Shown: positions 51,309 to 59,996 of the stretch, in pieces | Layout: each line of letters starts with the position of its first letter | Numbering within the stretch: position 1 is the first letter of the stretch | NCBI RefSeq assembly: GCF_006738645.1 | Contig: NZ_AP019700.1 | Coordinates: 2,554,001-2,618,000, forward strand | Length of the DNA: 64,000 bases | Direction of reading: 5' to 3' | Origin: Stella humosa | GTDB lineage: Bacteria; Pseudomonadota; Alphaproteobacteria; ATCC43930; Allostellaceae | Notes under the pieces: generated by a model | Told to the model about the DNA's origin: nothing | The model's input: the letters and a program-made list of their open reading frames with translations, nothing else | Databases searched by the model: none | Position numbers and translations under genes: made by a program

Positions 51309-52046
51309 ATGTATCGTGAACGGTTCCAGCTCGACGGCAAGGTGGCCGTCGTCACCGGCGGCGGCCGCGGCATCGGCCGGGCGATCGTCGAGGCGTTGCA
51401 GGAAGCCGGCGCCAAGGTCATCGTCGGCGACCTGGAGCCGCAGCCGGCGCCAGGTGTCGAGACCTTCAGCCTGGACGTGCGCGACCGCGCGCAAGTGGAG
51501 GCCGCCGCCGCCGACATCCTGGCCCGCCATGGCGCCGTCGACATCATGATCGCCAATGCCGGCATCGCCCGCGGCTCCAACGCCGAGGAGACCGCACCCG
51601 ACGAGTGGCGTGCAGTAATGGACGTCAACCTCGACGGCGTGTGGTGGTCGTGCCAGGCGTTCGGCCGGGCCATGGTCGCCCGCGGCAGCGGCAGCATCGT
51701 GGCGCTCGGCTCCATGTCGGGCCTGATCGTCAACAAGCCGCAGCCCCAGGCCGCCTACAACGCGTCCAAGGCCGGCGTCCATGCGCTGGTGCGCTCGCTG
51801 GCGGCCGAATGGGCCAGCCGTGGCGTCCGCGTCAACGCCGTGGCGCCCGGCTATATCGGCACCGAGATGACCAAGGGCGGGCTGGCCAACGAGGACTGGA
51901 AGCGCACCTGGCTGGAGATGACGCCGATGGGCCGCGTTGGCGAGCCGAAAGAGATCGCCTCGGCCGTGCTGTTCCTGGCGAGCGACGCCGCCAGCTTCGT
52001 CACCGGCTCCATCCTGTCCGTCGACGGTGGCTACACCGCTTGGTGA
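51309..52046 (+). CDS. SDR family polyol/sugar dehydrogenase
   Basis: This 245-residue SDR has TGGGRGIGRA, NAG in MIANAGIARG, and the YNASK catalytic motif (AAYNASKAG). The sequence resembles D-arabinitol/sorbitol dehydrogenases and other polyol oxidoreductases. It ends tail-to-tail with the FGGY kinase gene (16 bp overlap, 52031-52046). A polyol dehydrogenase next to a ribulokinase-type kinase fits conversion of a pentitol to a pentulose and then to its phosphate; this is inference from context. Confidence 0.87.
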   Translation: MYRERFQLDGKVAVVTGGGRGIGRAIVEALQEAGAKVIVGDLEPQPAPGVETFSLDVRDRAQVEAAAADILARHGAVDIMIANAGIARGSNAEETAPDEWRAVMDVNLDGVWWSCQAFGRAMVARGSGSIVALGSMSGLIVNKPQPQAAYNASKAGVHALVRSLAAEWASRGVRVNAVAPGYIGTEMTKGGLANEDWKRTWLEMTPMGRVGEPKEIASAVLFLASDAASFVTGSILSVDGGYTAW

Positions 52047-53620
52047 AGCATCTCTCTTAGCCGCGCCTCCTGCTGCTGGAGATCCAGGAACAGGGCATAG
52101 CGGCAGTCGAAGAAGGACCGTAGCGCCCGGTCGGGCTCCACGACCCGGCCGCTGCGGACCATCGCCAGCCCGGCATCGGCCAAGGACGGATGCAGCCCCG
52201 CCGCCGCCGCGGCCACCGTCGCCGTGCCCAGCAGCACCCCGTCCTCCTGTTCCGGCAGTACCACGCGGCGCCCGGTGGCATCGGCATAGAGGCGCACCAG
52301 GACCGGGTTGGCCGCGTGGCCACCGGTCAGGTGCAGCGTGTCGATAGCGTAGCCGGCCCGGTCGAGGGCGTCGACGATCTGGCGCGTGCCGAGCGCGATG
52401 GCGAGTGCCGTCGCATAGTAGAGCCGGCACAGACCGTCGAACGAGGCGTCGAGCGACAGGCCGAAGATAGCCCCCCGCGCCTCGGGGTCGGCCAGCGGCG
52501 AGCGGTTGCCGTGGAAATCGGGCAGCACGGTCAGCGGCCCAAGCATCGCCGGTCCGTCGACGGCCAGCAGTTCGTCGATGCGCCGGCTGACCCGGTCGTG
52601 GCGATCGGGCCCCAGCCCGCGCCCTTCGGCATGCAGGTCCAGGACGTGGTCGAGCAATGCACCAGAGGCCGACTGGCCGCCCTCGTTCAGCCACAGACCG
52701 GGGACCATGGCGTCGAAATAGGGGCCCCACACGCCCGGCACGGGCCGCGCCTGCGGGGACACCGCCATGTGGCAGGTGGAGGTACCGGCGATCATCGCCA
52801 GTCGCCGGTCCAGCTCTGCGGCCGGCACGCCGCCCAGCACGCCGAGCCCGCCGGCATGGGCGTCGATCAGCCCGACACCGACGACGCAGGCGGTCGTCAG
52901 CCCCAGCGCCCCGGCCGCCGCTTCGGACAACGGCCCGGCGCCGGTGCCGATCGGCAGCGCGCGGTCGGGCAGGGCTGCCTTCTCCGGCAGGTCGGGCAAC
53001 CCGACCAGTTCGAGGAAATCGGCCTGCCAGCCGGGCGCTTCATGGGCCAGGTAGGTCCATTTGCAGGTGACGGTGCAGGCCGAGACTGCGACCCGGCCGG
53101 TCGCCCGCCAGAGCAGGAAGTCCGCCAGGTCCAGCGCCTTTGCCATCCGCGCCCAGGCGGCCGGGGCATGGCGCTTCAGCCACAGCAGCTTGGGCAGTTC
53201 CATCTCGGGCGACATGACGCCGCCGACATGGTCCAGCACGCGGTGCCTGGTCAGGGTCATCTCGGCCGCTTCCGCGGTCGCCCGGTGATCCGCCCACATG
53301 ATGACGTTCCAGCGATCCTCGCCGCCGGGCGACACGCCGACCGGCTGCCCGTCTCCGTCCAGGACGACCAGCGAGCAGGTGGCGTCGAAGGCCAGGCCCG
53401 CCACGCGGGCCGGATCGACCCCGGCCTCGGCCAGGGCGGCGCGCGCCGCCTGGCAGACCGACTGCCAGATCTCGGCCGAGGAATGCTCGGCCCAGTCGGT
53501 CGCCGGCCGGTGGACGGCGAAGGACCGGCTGGCGCGGGCCAGCAGGTGCCCTGCGCGATCGAAGATGCCGGCGCGGGCCGCGGTCGACCCGACGTCGACC
53601 GCCATCACGAGATCGCCCAT
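52031..53620 (-). CDS. FGGY-family carbohydrate kinase (ribulokinase type)
   Basis: This 529-residue kinase starts VMAVDVGSTAARAGIFDRAG (phosphate 1 motif). It has AFDATCSLVVLDGDG, IMWADHRATAEA, the LTGGHAANPVLVRLYAD adenosine motif, and the length of the D-ribulokinase (AraB/YpCarbK-like) branch rather than glycerol kinase. It phosphorylates a ketopentose such as ribulose, or a polyol, at the 5-OH. It is the last gene of the minus-strand operon with a phosphodiesterase and an Ugp-like importer. Confidence 0.88.
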   Translation of the reverse strand: MGDLVMAVDVGSTAARAGIFDRAGHLLARASRSFAVHRPATDWAEHSSAEIWQSVCQAARAALAEAGVDPARVAGLAFDATCSLVVLDGDGQPVGVSPGGEDRWNVIMWADHRATAEAAEMTLTRHRVLDHVGGVMSPEMELPKLLWLKRHAPAAWARMAKALDLADFLLWRATGRVAVSACTVTCKWTYLAHEAPGWQADFLELVGLPDLPEKAALPDRALPIGTGAGPLSEAAAGALGLTTACVVGVGLIDAHAGGLGVLGGVPAAELDRRLAMIAGTSTCHMAVSPQARPVPGVWGPYFDAMVPGLWLNEGGQSASGALLDHVLDLHAEGRGLGPDRHDRVSRRIDELLAVDGPAMLGPLTVLPDFHGNRSPLADPEARGAIFGLSLDASFDGLCRLYYATALAIALGTRQIVDALDRAGYAIDTLHLTGGHAANPVLVRLYADATGRRVVLPEQEDGVLLGTATVAAAAAGLHPSLADAGLAMVRSGRVVEPDRALRSFFDCRYALFLDLQQQEARLREMLHQAV

Positions 53621-53623
53621 GGC

Positions 53624-54406
53624 CTACAGCAGGAAGCGTGGCGAATTGTCGAGGAAGTCGTGGAAATGCACGACCGTCTGGTCCTGGTCGGCCAGCACCA
53701 CGGCATAGGCCGGCGGCTCGTGGCTGCCCGGCACCTTGCCCGCGATCACCAGATCCAGCTCCACCTGGTGGCTCGTCGCGCGCATCGTGCTGAAGGGGAT
53801 GCCGCGCCAGCTCCCGGCGATCGGCCGGTGCAGGTGGCCGAAGAAGAGGTGGCGGATGTTGGTCCGGCCGGACAGGACGCGGATATAGCCCTCGGCCTCG
53901 CGCAGCGAGATCTCGTCCATCCGCTTCAGCCCCACCGGGAAATGCGGGTGATGCTGGAAGAGATAGACCGGGCGGTCGCCGGCGGCATCCAGCGTGCGCT
54001 CCAGCCAGCCCAGCCGGCGCTCGCAGCAGATGCCCCAGGACACGCCGGGCTCGTTGGTGTCGACGCAGACGAAGAGGCCGGCCGCGGTCTCCAGCGTGAA
54101 TTGGACGAAGCCCTCTGCGTCACGAGGCGCGTCCGGGAACTGCGCCTGGAAGTTGCCGCGATGGTCGTGGTTGCCGAGCAGCAGGTGATAGGGCAGGCGG
54201 AGCTGGCTCAGGCACTCGTGCAGGACCGTGTAGGCGGCCGGCTCGCCGCGATGGCAGAGGTCGCCGGTGAAGATGGCGAACTCGGCGTCGGCATGATTGC
54301 GGTTGATGTCGGCAATGCACAGGCGCAGCCGCTCGGCCGGGTCGAGCCCGTAGAGCAGTTCGCCCGAGGGCACGATGTGGGTGTCGGTGACGTGGATGAA
54401 TTTCAT
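53624..54406 (-). CDS. Metallophosphoesterase, GpdQ/CpdA-like
   Basis: This is a 260-residue cyclic-nucleotide/glycerophosphodiester phosphodiesterase-like enzyme. Binuclear metal motifs are complete: DTH (8-10), GDLCHR, GNHDHRG, HHPHF and GHLHR. ATG 54406 (MKFIHVTDTH) is taken as start; ATG 54418 is an alternative. CpdA-type enzymes act on cAMP and GpdQ on glycerophosphodiesters. Placement after the transporter genes and before the kinase favours a nutrient phosphodiester substrate over cAMP. It has 3 bp to the kinase gene. Confidence 0.88.
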   Translation of the reverse strand: MKFIHVTDTHIVPSGELLYGLDPAERLRLCIADINRNHADAEFAIFTGDLCHRGEPAAYTVLHECLSQLRLPYHLLLGNHDHRGNFQAQFPDAPRDAEGFVQFTLETAAGLFVCVDTNEPGVSWGICCERRLGWLERTLDAAGDRPVYLFQHHPHFPVGLKRMDEISLREAEGYIRVLSGRTNIRHLFFGHLHRPIAGSWRGIPFSTMRATSHQVELDLVIAGKVPGSHEPPAYAVVLADQDQTVVHFHDFLDNSPRFLL

Positions 54407-54446
54407 CGGGCGGTCCACGAGGGTTCAGGGCCGGGACAAAGAAATG

Positions 54447-54470
54447 CGGAGAGGTGTCGCCACCTCTCCG
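54447..54470 (-). terminator. Intercistronic terminator after the sugar-binding protein gene
   Basis: CGGAGAGGTG (54447-54456) and CACCTCTCCG (54461-54470) form a perfect 10-bp stem with a 4-nt loop. On the minus strand it is followed by CATTTCTTTGTC, a moderately T-rich tail. It lies 50 bp after the binding-protein stop, before the phosphodiesterase, and would lower downstream expression. Confidence 0.65.
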
Positions 54471-54520
54471 CCAGTTGACCCCTGCTTGGCAAGGGCCCAG
54501 GGAGAAACGTCAGCCGATGC

Positions 54521-55777
54521 TCATTTCGGCACGAGCGCCTGCACGTCCTTCGACATGGAAGTGAGTGCCGTGCGCGGCGGGGTCGAGCCGTCGACCACGC
54601 TTTGCAGGTGGTCTTTGATGACGGCGATGATCTTCAGCCCGTTGTCGCCGGGGAAGGCGTACCAGGGCGTCATGTACTTCTGCTGCTTCAGGGAAGTCAG
54701 GTGGTTGGGCTTGGTCGCGTAGAAGGGCTTCAGGCGGTTCGGGTCGTCGGCCGGCAGGGAGTTGGGCGGCATGTAGCCGCTGCCCTTCACCATGATGGTG
54801 GCGCCGTCGGCACCGGAGATGAACTTCATGAAGGCCCAGGCGCCCTTCTGCTTCTCGGGCGTCGCGGCGAACATGAGGGCGGCCGCCCCGCCGGTCGGCA
54901 GCTTGCCGTCGGCGGCCGGCACCGGGAAGACGGCCGTGCGCCACTTGAACTTGCCGCCGACGCCGTCGTCGGCCACCCGCAGCAGCGAGGTCGATTCCGT
55001 CCAGATGCCGACCTTGCCGGCGAAGAAGCTCTGGCGGGCGGCCTCATGCGCCAGGTTGGGCATCTTGGCCTCGGTCACCATGCGGCCCATCAGGTCGATG
55101 GACTGCTGGCCGCCGGGGCCGTCGAAGGCGACCTTCTTCTCGTCGGCCGACATCATGGCGCCGCCATGCGAGAAGACGAGGCTCTGCCACATCCAGTTCC
55201 CGGTGATCGTCCAGGAGTGGTACATGCCGACCGTGTCGCTGCCGAGCGCCTGGATCTTCTTCGACAGGTCGAAGATGCCGTCCCAGGTGTTGGGGAAGTT
55301 CTCCGGGTCGGCGCCGGCCTTCCGCACCAGATCCTCGTTGAAATAGATGATCGGCGTCGAGACGGCGAAGGCCAACCCATACGGCTTCCCGTTGAAGGTG
55401 CCGAGCGCCATCATCGAGTCCGAGTAGCCCTGGCCCTTCCAGTCCTTCTCCTGGGCGATGAAGGGGCCGATGTCGACGGCGATGCCGCGATCGACGAACA
55501 GGCGCTGCAGGTTGATCGCCTGGAACGATACGTCGGGCAGTTGCTTGGTGATCGACTGCCGCAGGGCCGTCTGGGCCGCGTCCTCATATTCCTTGTAGGC
55601 CGGGCGGTAGAAGACCTCGTAATCGGGGTTCGCCTTCTCGAACTCCGCCTTGATGTCCTTGAACACGGGATCGAAGATGAAGCCCAGCGGGTACTGGACT
55701 TCGATCTTCGTCTTTTGGGCGAGAGCCGGTGAAACCAGGGCCAGGGTGGCCGCGGCAATGAGGCATGGCAGTTTCAT
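54521..55777 (-). CDS. Sugar/sugar-phosphate ABC transporter substrate-binding protein (UgpB-like)
   Basis: This is a 418-residue protein with a signal peptide (1-20, ending ALA-QKT) and a type 1 sugar-binding fold (IEVQYPLGFIFDPVFKDIKAEFEKANPDYEV). It belongs to the UgpB/MalE family of extracellular sugar-binding proteins. It lies 24 bp downstream of the UgpE-like permease gene and is the last importer component gene in the operon. The ligand is not known; the following phosphodiesterase and kinase suggest a phosphodiester or polyol conjugate. Confidence 0.92.
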   Translation of the reverse strand: MKLPCLIAAATLALVSPALAQKTKIEVQYPLGFIFDPVFKDIKAEFEKANPDYEVFYRPAYKEYEDAAQTALRQSITKQLPDVSFQAINLQRLFVDRGIAVDIGPFIAQEKDWKGQGYSDSMMALGTFNGKPYGLAFAVSTPIIYFNEDLVRKAGADPENFPNTWDGIFDLSKKIQALGSDTVGMYHSWTITGNWMWQSLVFSHGGAMMSADEKKVAFDGPGGQQSIDLMGRMVTEAKMPNLAHEAARQSFFAGKVGIWTESTSLLRVADDGVGGKFKWRTAVFPVPAADGKLPTGGAAALMFAATPEKQKGAWAFMKFISGADGATIMVKGSGYMPPNSLPADDPNRLKPFYATKPNHLTSLKQQKYMTPWYAFPGDNGLKIIAVIKDHLQSVVDGSTPPRTALTSMSKDVQALVPK

Positions 55778-55801
55778 GGCGTCCTCCTCCTTGTTGCAGG
55801 A

Positions 55802-56641
55802 TCAGGTCTTCATACCTGTGAATGTTATCCCTTCGATGAACCTGCGCTGGGCAAAGAGGAATGCCGCGACCAATGGCAGGATCACGATGGTGGCAGCCGC
55901 CATCAGGGGGCCGTACTCGGTGCCCTGGTCGTTCAGGCGGAAGAAGGCGACGCCGAGCGGCGGGGTATAGAGTTCCTCGCTGCCGACCACGATCAGCGGC
56001 CAGAAATAATCGTTCCAGTGGGCCACGACCGAGAAGATGCCGAAGGCGATGAGGGCCGGCACGGCGGTCGGCAGCATGATGCGCCAGACGATGCCGAATT
56101 CCCCCAGCCCGTCGATGCGCGCGGCGTCGATCAGGTCGTTGGGCACGGTCATGAAGAACTGCCGCATCAGGAAGATGCCGAAGACCGATACGGCAAACGG
56201 CAGCACCAGGGCCGAGTAGCTGTCGAGCAGGCCCATCTTGTGGAAGAGGATGTAGATCGGGATCGCCGTCGCGTGGTGCGGGATCAGCAGGCACAGCAGG
56301 ACGACCGCGAACAGCACGCCGCGGCCGCGGAAGCGCAGCTTGGCCAGGGCATAGGCGCAGGGCAGGTTCACCAGCACCTGCAATACGAAGATTGCCGCCG
56401 TGACGATGACGCCGTTGATGAGGAAGCGCATCATCGGCACCCGCGTCATCGCCATGCCGTAGTTCTCGACCACGGCCCAGCGGGTCGGCAGGAAATGCAG
56501 CTCCGCCACCAGGATCTCGGCCTGCGGCTTGAACGAGGTCAGCACCATCCAGGCGAATGGCGTGATCATCAGCAAGGCGCCGGTCATCAGCACGGCGTGG
56601 CGCAGGATCGCCCCCACGGGGCCGGGCGGGCGGGACCTCAT
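55802..56641 (-). CDS. Carbohydrate ABC transporter permease (UgpE-like)
   Basis: This is a 279-residue permease with six hydrophobic helices and the MalG-like EAA loop VPNDLIDAARIDGLGEFGIVWRIMLPTAVPALIAF. ATG 56641 overlaps the preceding permease stop (ATGA); the longer frame upstream is a shadow of that gene. It forms the channel together with the UgpA-like protein. Confidence 0.92.
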   Translation of the reverse strand: MRSRPPGPVGAILRHAVLMTGALLMITPFAWMVLTSFKPQAEILVAELHFLPTRWAVVENYGMAMTRVPMMRFLINGVIVTAAIFVLQVLVNLPCAYALAKLRFRGRGVLFAVVLLCLLIPHHATAIPIYILFHKMGLLDSYSALVLPFAVSVFGIFLMRQFFMTVPNDLIDAARIDGLGEFGIVWRIMLPTAVPALIAFGIFSVVAHWNDYFWPLIVVGSEELYTPPLGVAFFRLNDQGTEYGPLMAAATIVILPLVAAFLFAQRRFIEGITFTGMKT

Positions 56642-57552
56642 GCGTAGTGGACCTTGCGATTGATGGCCCAGGTCTTCAGCAGCGACAGGGCCAGCACGAA
56701 CAGCAGGAACACCACCGTGACGGCGGCGGCGTAGCCGGTGCGGAAGAACGAGAAGCCCTCCGAATACATGGTGTAGAGCAGCACCTCGGTCGCGCGATTG
56801 GGGCCGCCCTTGGTCATCACCTGCACGGTGTCGAAGACCTGGAACGAGCGGATGGCGGTGATGACGACGACGAAGAGCGTCACCGGCCCCAGCATCGGCC
56901 AGGTGACGGTGCGGAAGCGGTCGATGCCGGTCCGGGCACCATCGACGGCGGCTGCCTCGTACAGCTCGCCCGGGATGGCCGTCAGGCCGGCCATGAACAG
57001 CACCATGTTGAAGCCGACGCTCTGCCAGATGCCGATGCCGCACAGCGTGAAGAGGGCGGTGCGGCGATCCTGCAGCCAGTTGTAGCCCTCGATCCCGAAC
57101 TCCCGCAGCGTCAGGTTGATCAGGCCAAGCGTCGGATGCAGCATGAATTCCCAGACGATGGCCATGGCGATCAGGGTCGCCATCACCGGCAGGAAATAGA
57201 CCGCGCGATAGAAGGCGCGCAGCGACGTCCCGGCCTCGATCAGCAGCGCCGCGCCAAGCCCGAGCCCGACCGAGGTCGGCACGACGATGGCGACATAGAG
57301 CAGCGTGTTCTGGAGCGAGCGCTGGAACACCCGGTCGGCGAACATCTCCGAATAGTTGCCGAGGCCGACATAGCTGAGCGATGCAGCGCCGAGCTGGTAG
57401 TTGGTCAGCGACAGCAGCACGACCACGACGAGCGGCCCGATCAGGAACATGACCATCAGCGCCACGGCCGGCCCGGCCAGCGACAGGGCGGCCAGCGCCT
57501 CGCCCAGGCTGCGCCGGCGGCGGGCGGCCGAGAGGGCAGCGGCCTCAGCCAT
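56638..57552 (-). CDS. Carbohydrate ABC transporter permease (UgpA-like)
   Basis: This is a 304-residue permease with six core helices and the MalF-type EAA loop IPGELYEAAAVDGARTGIDRFRTVTWPMLGPVTLF. A short Arg-rich N-terminus (RRRRSLGEALAA) precedes helix 1. The ATG at 57552 overlaps the ATPase gene end by 8 bases. Upstream is the ATPase; downstream is its permease partner. Confidence 0.92.
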   Translation of the reverse strand: MAEAAALSAARRRRSLGEALAALSLAGPAVALMVMFLIGPLVVVVLLSLTNYQLGAASLSYVGLGNYSEMFADRVFQRSLQNTLLYVAIVVPTSVGLGLGAALLIEAGTSLRAFYRAVYFLPVMATLIAMAIVWEFMLHPTLGLINLTLREFGIEGYNWLQDRRTALFTLCGIGIWQSVGFNMVLFMAGLTAIPGELYEAAAVDGARTGIDRFRTVTWPMLGPVTLFVVVITAIRSFQVFDTVQVMTKGGPNRATEVLLYTMYSEGFSFFRTGYAAAVTVVFLLFVLALSLLKTWAINRKVHYA

Positions 57553-58750
57553 GACGGCGCATCCCGGCTGCGGCCAGGGGCGCGCGCAGGCGTTTGCCCG
57601 CCTGGTCGAAAATCAGCGTCTGCACTTCGCCGATGCGCATGGTCACGGGCTCGCCCACCGGGAAGCTGGCGATCTCGGCCGGGTCGTGGCGGATGACCAC
57701 GGGGGCGTCGGCGCCAGCCAGCGCCACATGCAGGAACAGATCGGAGCCCAGGTTCTCGCGGTAGGTGAGGGTGCCGGCGAGACCCGGCGTACCGGATGCC
57801 CGCGTTACGGTCGCGGCCGCCGGCCGGAAGCCGACCTGGACCCCCGTGCCAGGGGAGACATGGCCGGCGAACGGCACCTCGACCCCCAGCACGTCGACCG
57901 AGCCGCGGCCGGTCGCCGTGCCGGGCAATATGTTGATCCGCGGGCTGCCGACGAAGCGGGCGACGCGGATGTCCTCGGGGTCTTCGTAGATCACCGACGG
58001 TGGCGCCACCTGCAGGGGCCGCCCGTCCATCATCACCACGACCTGGTCGGACATGGTCATGGCCTCGGCTTGGTCGTGCGTCACATAGATGAAGGTCGTG
58101 CGCAGGCTGCGATGGAGCTGGGCGATCTCCGCCCGCATGTGCACGCGCAGCTCGGCATCGAGGTTCGACAGCGGCTCGTCCATCAGAAAGACGCGCGGTT
58201 CGCGCACCATGGCGCGGCCGACGGCCACGCGTTGCTTCTGGCCACCTGACAACTGGCCCGGCTTGCGCGCCAATAGCGGCTCGATCTGCAAGGTCTCGGC
58301 GACGCGGCGGACGGCCTGGGCGATCTCGCGCTCGGTCTGGCCGACGCCCGGCAGCATGCGGCCGACGATCGGCAGGCGGCGGGCGAAATCGAGCCTGCGC
58401 ATGCGCAAGGGCAGGGCGATGTTGTCGAACACCGTCAGGTGCGGGTAGAGCGCGTAGGACTGGAAGACCATGGCGATGTCGCGCTGGTCGGGGCGCAGTC
58501 CGTCGACCGGGCGTCCGCCGATCGCGACGGAGCCGCCATCCTGCTGCTCCAGGCCCGCCACGATCCGCATCAGGGTCGACTTGCCGCAGCCGGACGGCCC
58601 CAGCACCGTCAGGAACGATCCGTCCGGGATGTCGAGGTCGACGCCGCGCAGCACCGGGGTGGCGCCGAAGCTCTTGGTCAGCCCGCGAATGGCGACGCTG
58701 CCGCGGCCGTCCTCCGTCGCGCGAGAAGCCGCTGTCGACCCGGCCGTCAT
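57545..58750 (-). CDS. Carbohydrate ABC transporter ATPase (UgpC/MalK-like)
   Basis: This 401-residue ATPase has Walker A GPSGCGKST, Q-loop FQSYALYPHLTV, signature LSGGQKQRVAVGRAM, Walker B VFLMDEPLSNLD and H-loop THDQAEAMTMSD. The C-terminal ~130 residues are the TOBE-type regulatory domain found in MalK/UgpC. It energises the importer. It is the first gene of the minus-strand operon, next to a palindromic operator (58825-58842) shared with the divergent LacI gene. Confidence 0.94.
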   Translation of the reverse strand: MTAGSTAASRATEDGRGSVAIRGLTKSFGATPVLRGVDLDIPDGSFLTVLGPSGCGKSTLMRIVAGLEQQDGGSVAIGGRPVDGLRPDQRDIAMVFQSYALYPHLTVFDNIALPLRMRRLDFARRLPIVGRMLPGVGQTEREIAQAVRRVAETLQIEPLLARKPGQLSGGQKQRVAVGRAMVREPRVFLMDEPLSNLDAELRVHMRAEIAQLHRSLRTTFIYVTHDQAEAMTMSDQVVVMMDGRPLQVAPPSVIYEDPEDIRVARFVGSPRINILPGTATGRGSVDVLGVEVPFAGHVSPGTGVQVGFRPAAATVTRASGTPGLAGTLTYRENLGSDLFLHVALAGADAPVVIRHDPAEIASFPVGEPVTMRIGEVQTLIFDQAGKRLRAPLAAAGMRRHG

Positions 58751-58824
58751 GCCCTGGTGTCCAAGTCGTTTCCCCCACCCAATTTTCGCGGTCCCATTGT
58801 TGACGGACCCATTCTTATTTCCGT

Positions 58825-58842
58825 AACGATTAGCTAATCGTT
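58825..58842. promoter_or_regulatory. Perfect 18-bp palindrome, putative LacI operator
   Basis: AACGATTAGCTAATCGTT (58825-58842) is a perfect palindrome in the divergent region between the ABC importer operon and the LacI-type gene. It lies 75-92 bp upstream of the importer ATPase start and 12 bp before the putative regulator start codon. LacI-family dimers bind such palindromes. A -35-like TTGACG (58800-58805) sits before it on the plus strand. Confidence 0.7.
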
Positions 58843-58844
58843 TC

Positions 58845-58849
58845 GGAGG
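58845..58849 (+). promoter_or_regulatory. Shine-Dalgarno site pointing to an ATC start of the LacI gene
   Basis: GGAGG at 58845-58849 lies 5 nt before ATC 58855. No ATG, GTG or TTG exists in that frame between the in-frame stop at 58831 and the GTG at 58921, so this site supports a non-standard start (or a sequence error). Confidence 0.5.
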
Positions 58850-58854
58850 TCGTC

Positions 58855-59904
58855 ATCGTTTCAAATCCCGCAGAGGATGGCAAGAGGCTGCGCAAGGCCA
58901 CGATTCGCGACGTCGCCCGCGTGGCCGGCGTGTCTACGGCCACCGTCTCGGCCGCCCTGAACGGCAGTTCGCCTGTCAGCCTGGCATTGCAGGAGCGGGT
59001 GCGCGCAGCGGTCGACACGGTCGGCTATCGCCCGGACGGCATCGCGCGCAGCCTGCGCCGGGGCGAGACGCGGATGCTGGGCCTGCTGCTGGCGGACATC
59101 ACCAACCCGTTCACGACCGCCGTCGTCCATGCGATGGAGGCGGCCGCCCATGCCCGCGGCTATTCCCTGATGCTGTGCAACAGCGACGAGGATACGGGCC
59201 GCGAGCGGACCAACCTCGACCTCCTGCGCACCCATCGCGCGGACGGGGTGATGCTGATGCCGGTCGGCTTCGGCCGCGACTATGGCCAGGCGGTGCGGCG
59301 CGCGCTCGACCGGCCGGCGGTGCTGGTCGACCGCACGATCCCGGGCCTGCCGCTGGACGCCGTGACGGTTGATGGCGCCACCGGCACCCGGCTGGCGGTC
59401 GCGCACATGATCGCGCATGGCCATCACCGCATCGCCGTCCTGGCCGGTCCGGCCGGCGTCTCAGCCAGCGATGAACGCCTGGCCGGTTATCGCCAGGCCC
59501 TGGCGGATGCGGGCCTGGCGGCCGATCCGGAACTGGTGCGCGACGGCGGCTTCCGGCAGGGACCGGCCTATGCCGCCACGCTCGACCTGCTGCGCGCCGC
59601 ACGGCCGCCGACCGCGCTCTTTGCCTGCAACAACCTGATGGCGATCGGCATGATGCGGGCGGTGGCCGACATGGGCCTGGACTGCCCGGGCGACCTGTCG
59701 GTCGCCTGCTTCGACGATTTCGACTGGGCAGAGGCCTTCCGCCCCCGACTGACCACCGTCGCCCAGCCAACCGACGCGATCGGCACCCAGGCGGTCGAAC
59801 TCTTGCTGGACCGCCTGGGCGGCGACCCACCGACGACGGCACGCCGCCTCATCCTCCAGCCGCGGTTGGTGGTACGCGACTCCTGCGCCGCTCCCCGTCG
59901 CTGA
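58855..59904 (+). CDS. LacI-family transcriptional regulator, non-canonical start
   Basis: This is a protein of about 349 residues. The N-terminal helix-turn-helix reads TIRDVARVAGVSTATVSAALNG; the hinge and a periplasmic-binding-protein-like core follow (MLGLLLADITNPFTTAVVHAMEAAAHARGYSLMLCNSDED). A GTG at 58921 would delete the first HTH helix, so translation must begin upstream, where only ATC 58855 has a good ribosome-binding site. A single missing A near 58882 would alternatively join the ATG at 58877 to the frame (MAKRLRKATIRDV). It is divergent from the ABC importer genes and likely controls them. Confidence 0.85.
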   Translation: MVSNPAEDGKRLRKATIRDVARVAGVSTATVSAALNGSSPVSLALQERVRAAVDTVGYRPDGIARSLRRGETRMLGLLLADITNPFTTAVVHAMEAAAHARGYSLMLCNSDEDTGRERTNLDLLRTHRADGVMLMPVGFGRDYGQAVRRALDRPAVLVDRTIPGLPLDAVTVDGATGTRLAVAHMIAHGHHRIAVLAGPAGVSASDERLAGYRQALADAGLAADPELVRDGGFRQGPAYAATLDLLRAARPPTALFACNNLMAIGMMRAVADMGLDCPGDLSVACFDDFDWAEAFRPRLTTVAQPTDAIGTQAVELLLDRLGGDPPTTARRLILQPRLVVRDSCAAPRR

Positions 59905-59996
59905 CCCCCCAGCGCCCCCGTGTGCGCGGCGCCGGCTTGCCGATCCGGCATTGTGCTACATATCATTCAGTACTGCACACAAATGGGAGCCGCGTC

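Noticed and set aside
54521-58750. Naming the ABC importer ugpBAEC for glycerol 3-phosphate
   Set aside because: Family likeness is clear, but specificity residues cannot be verified and the neighbours (FGGY kinase, polyol SDR) suggest another substrate.
58921-59904. LacI gene starting at GTG 58921
   Set aside because: It would remove the first helix of the HTH (TIRDVARV), which is clearly encoded in frame just upstream.
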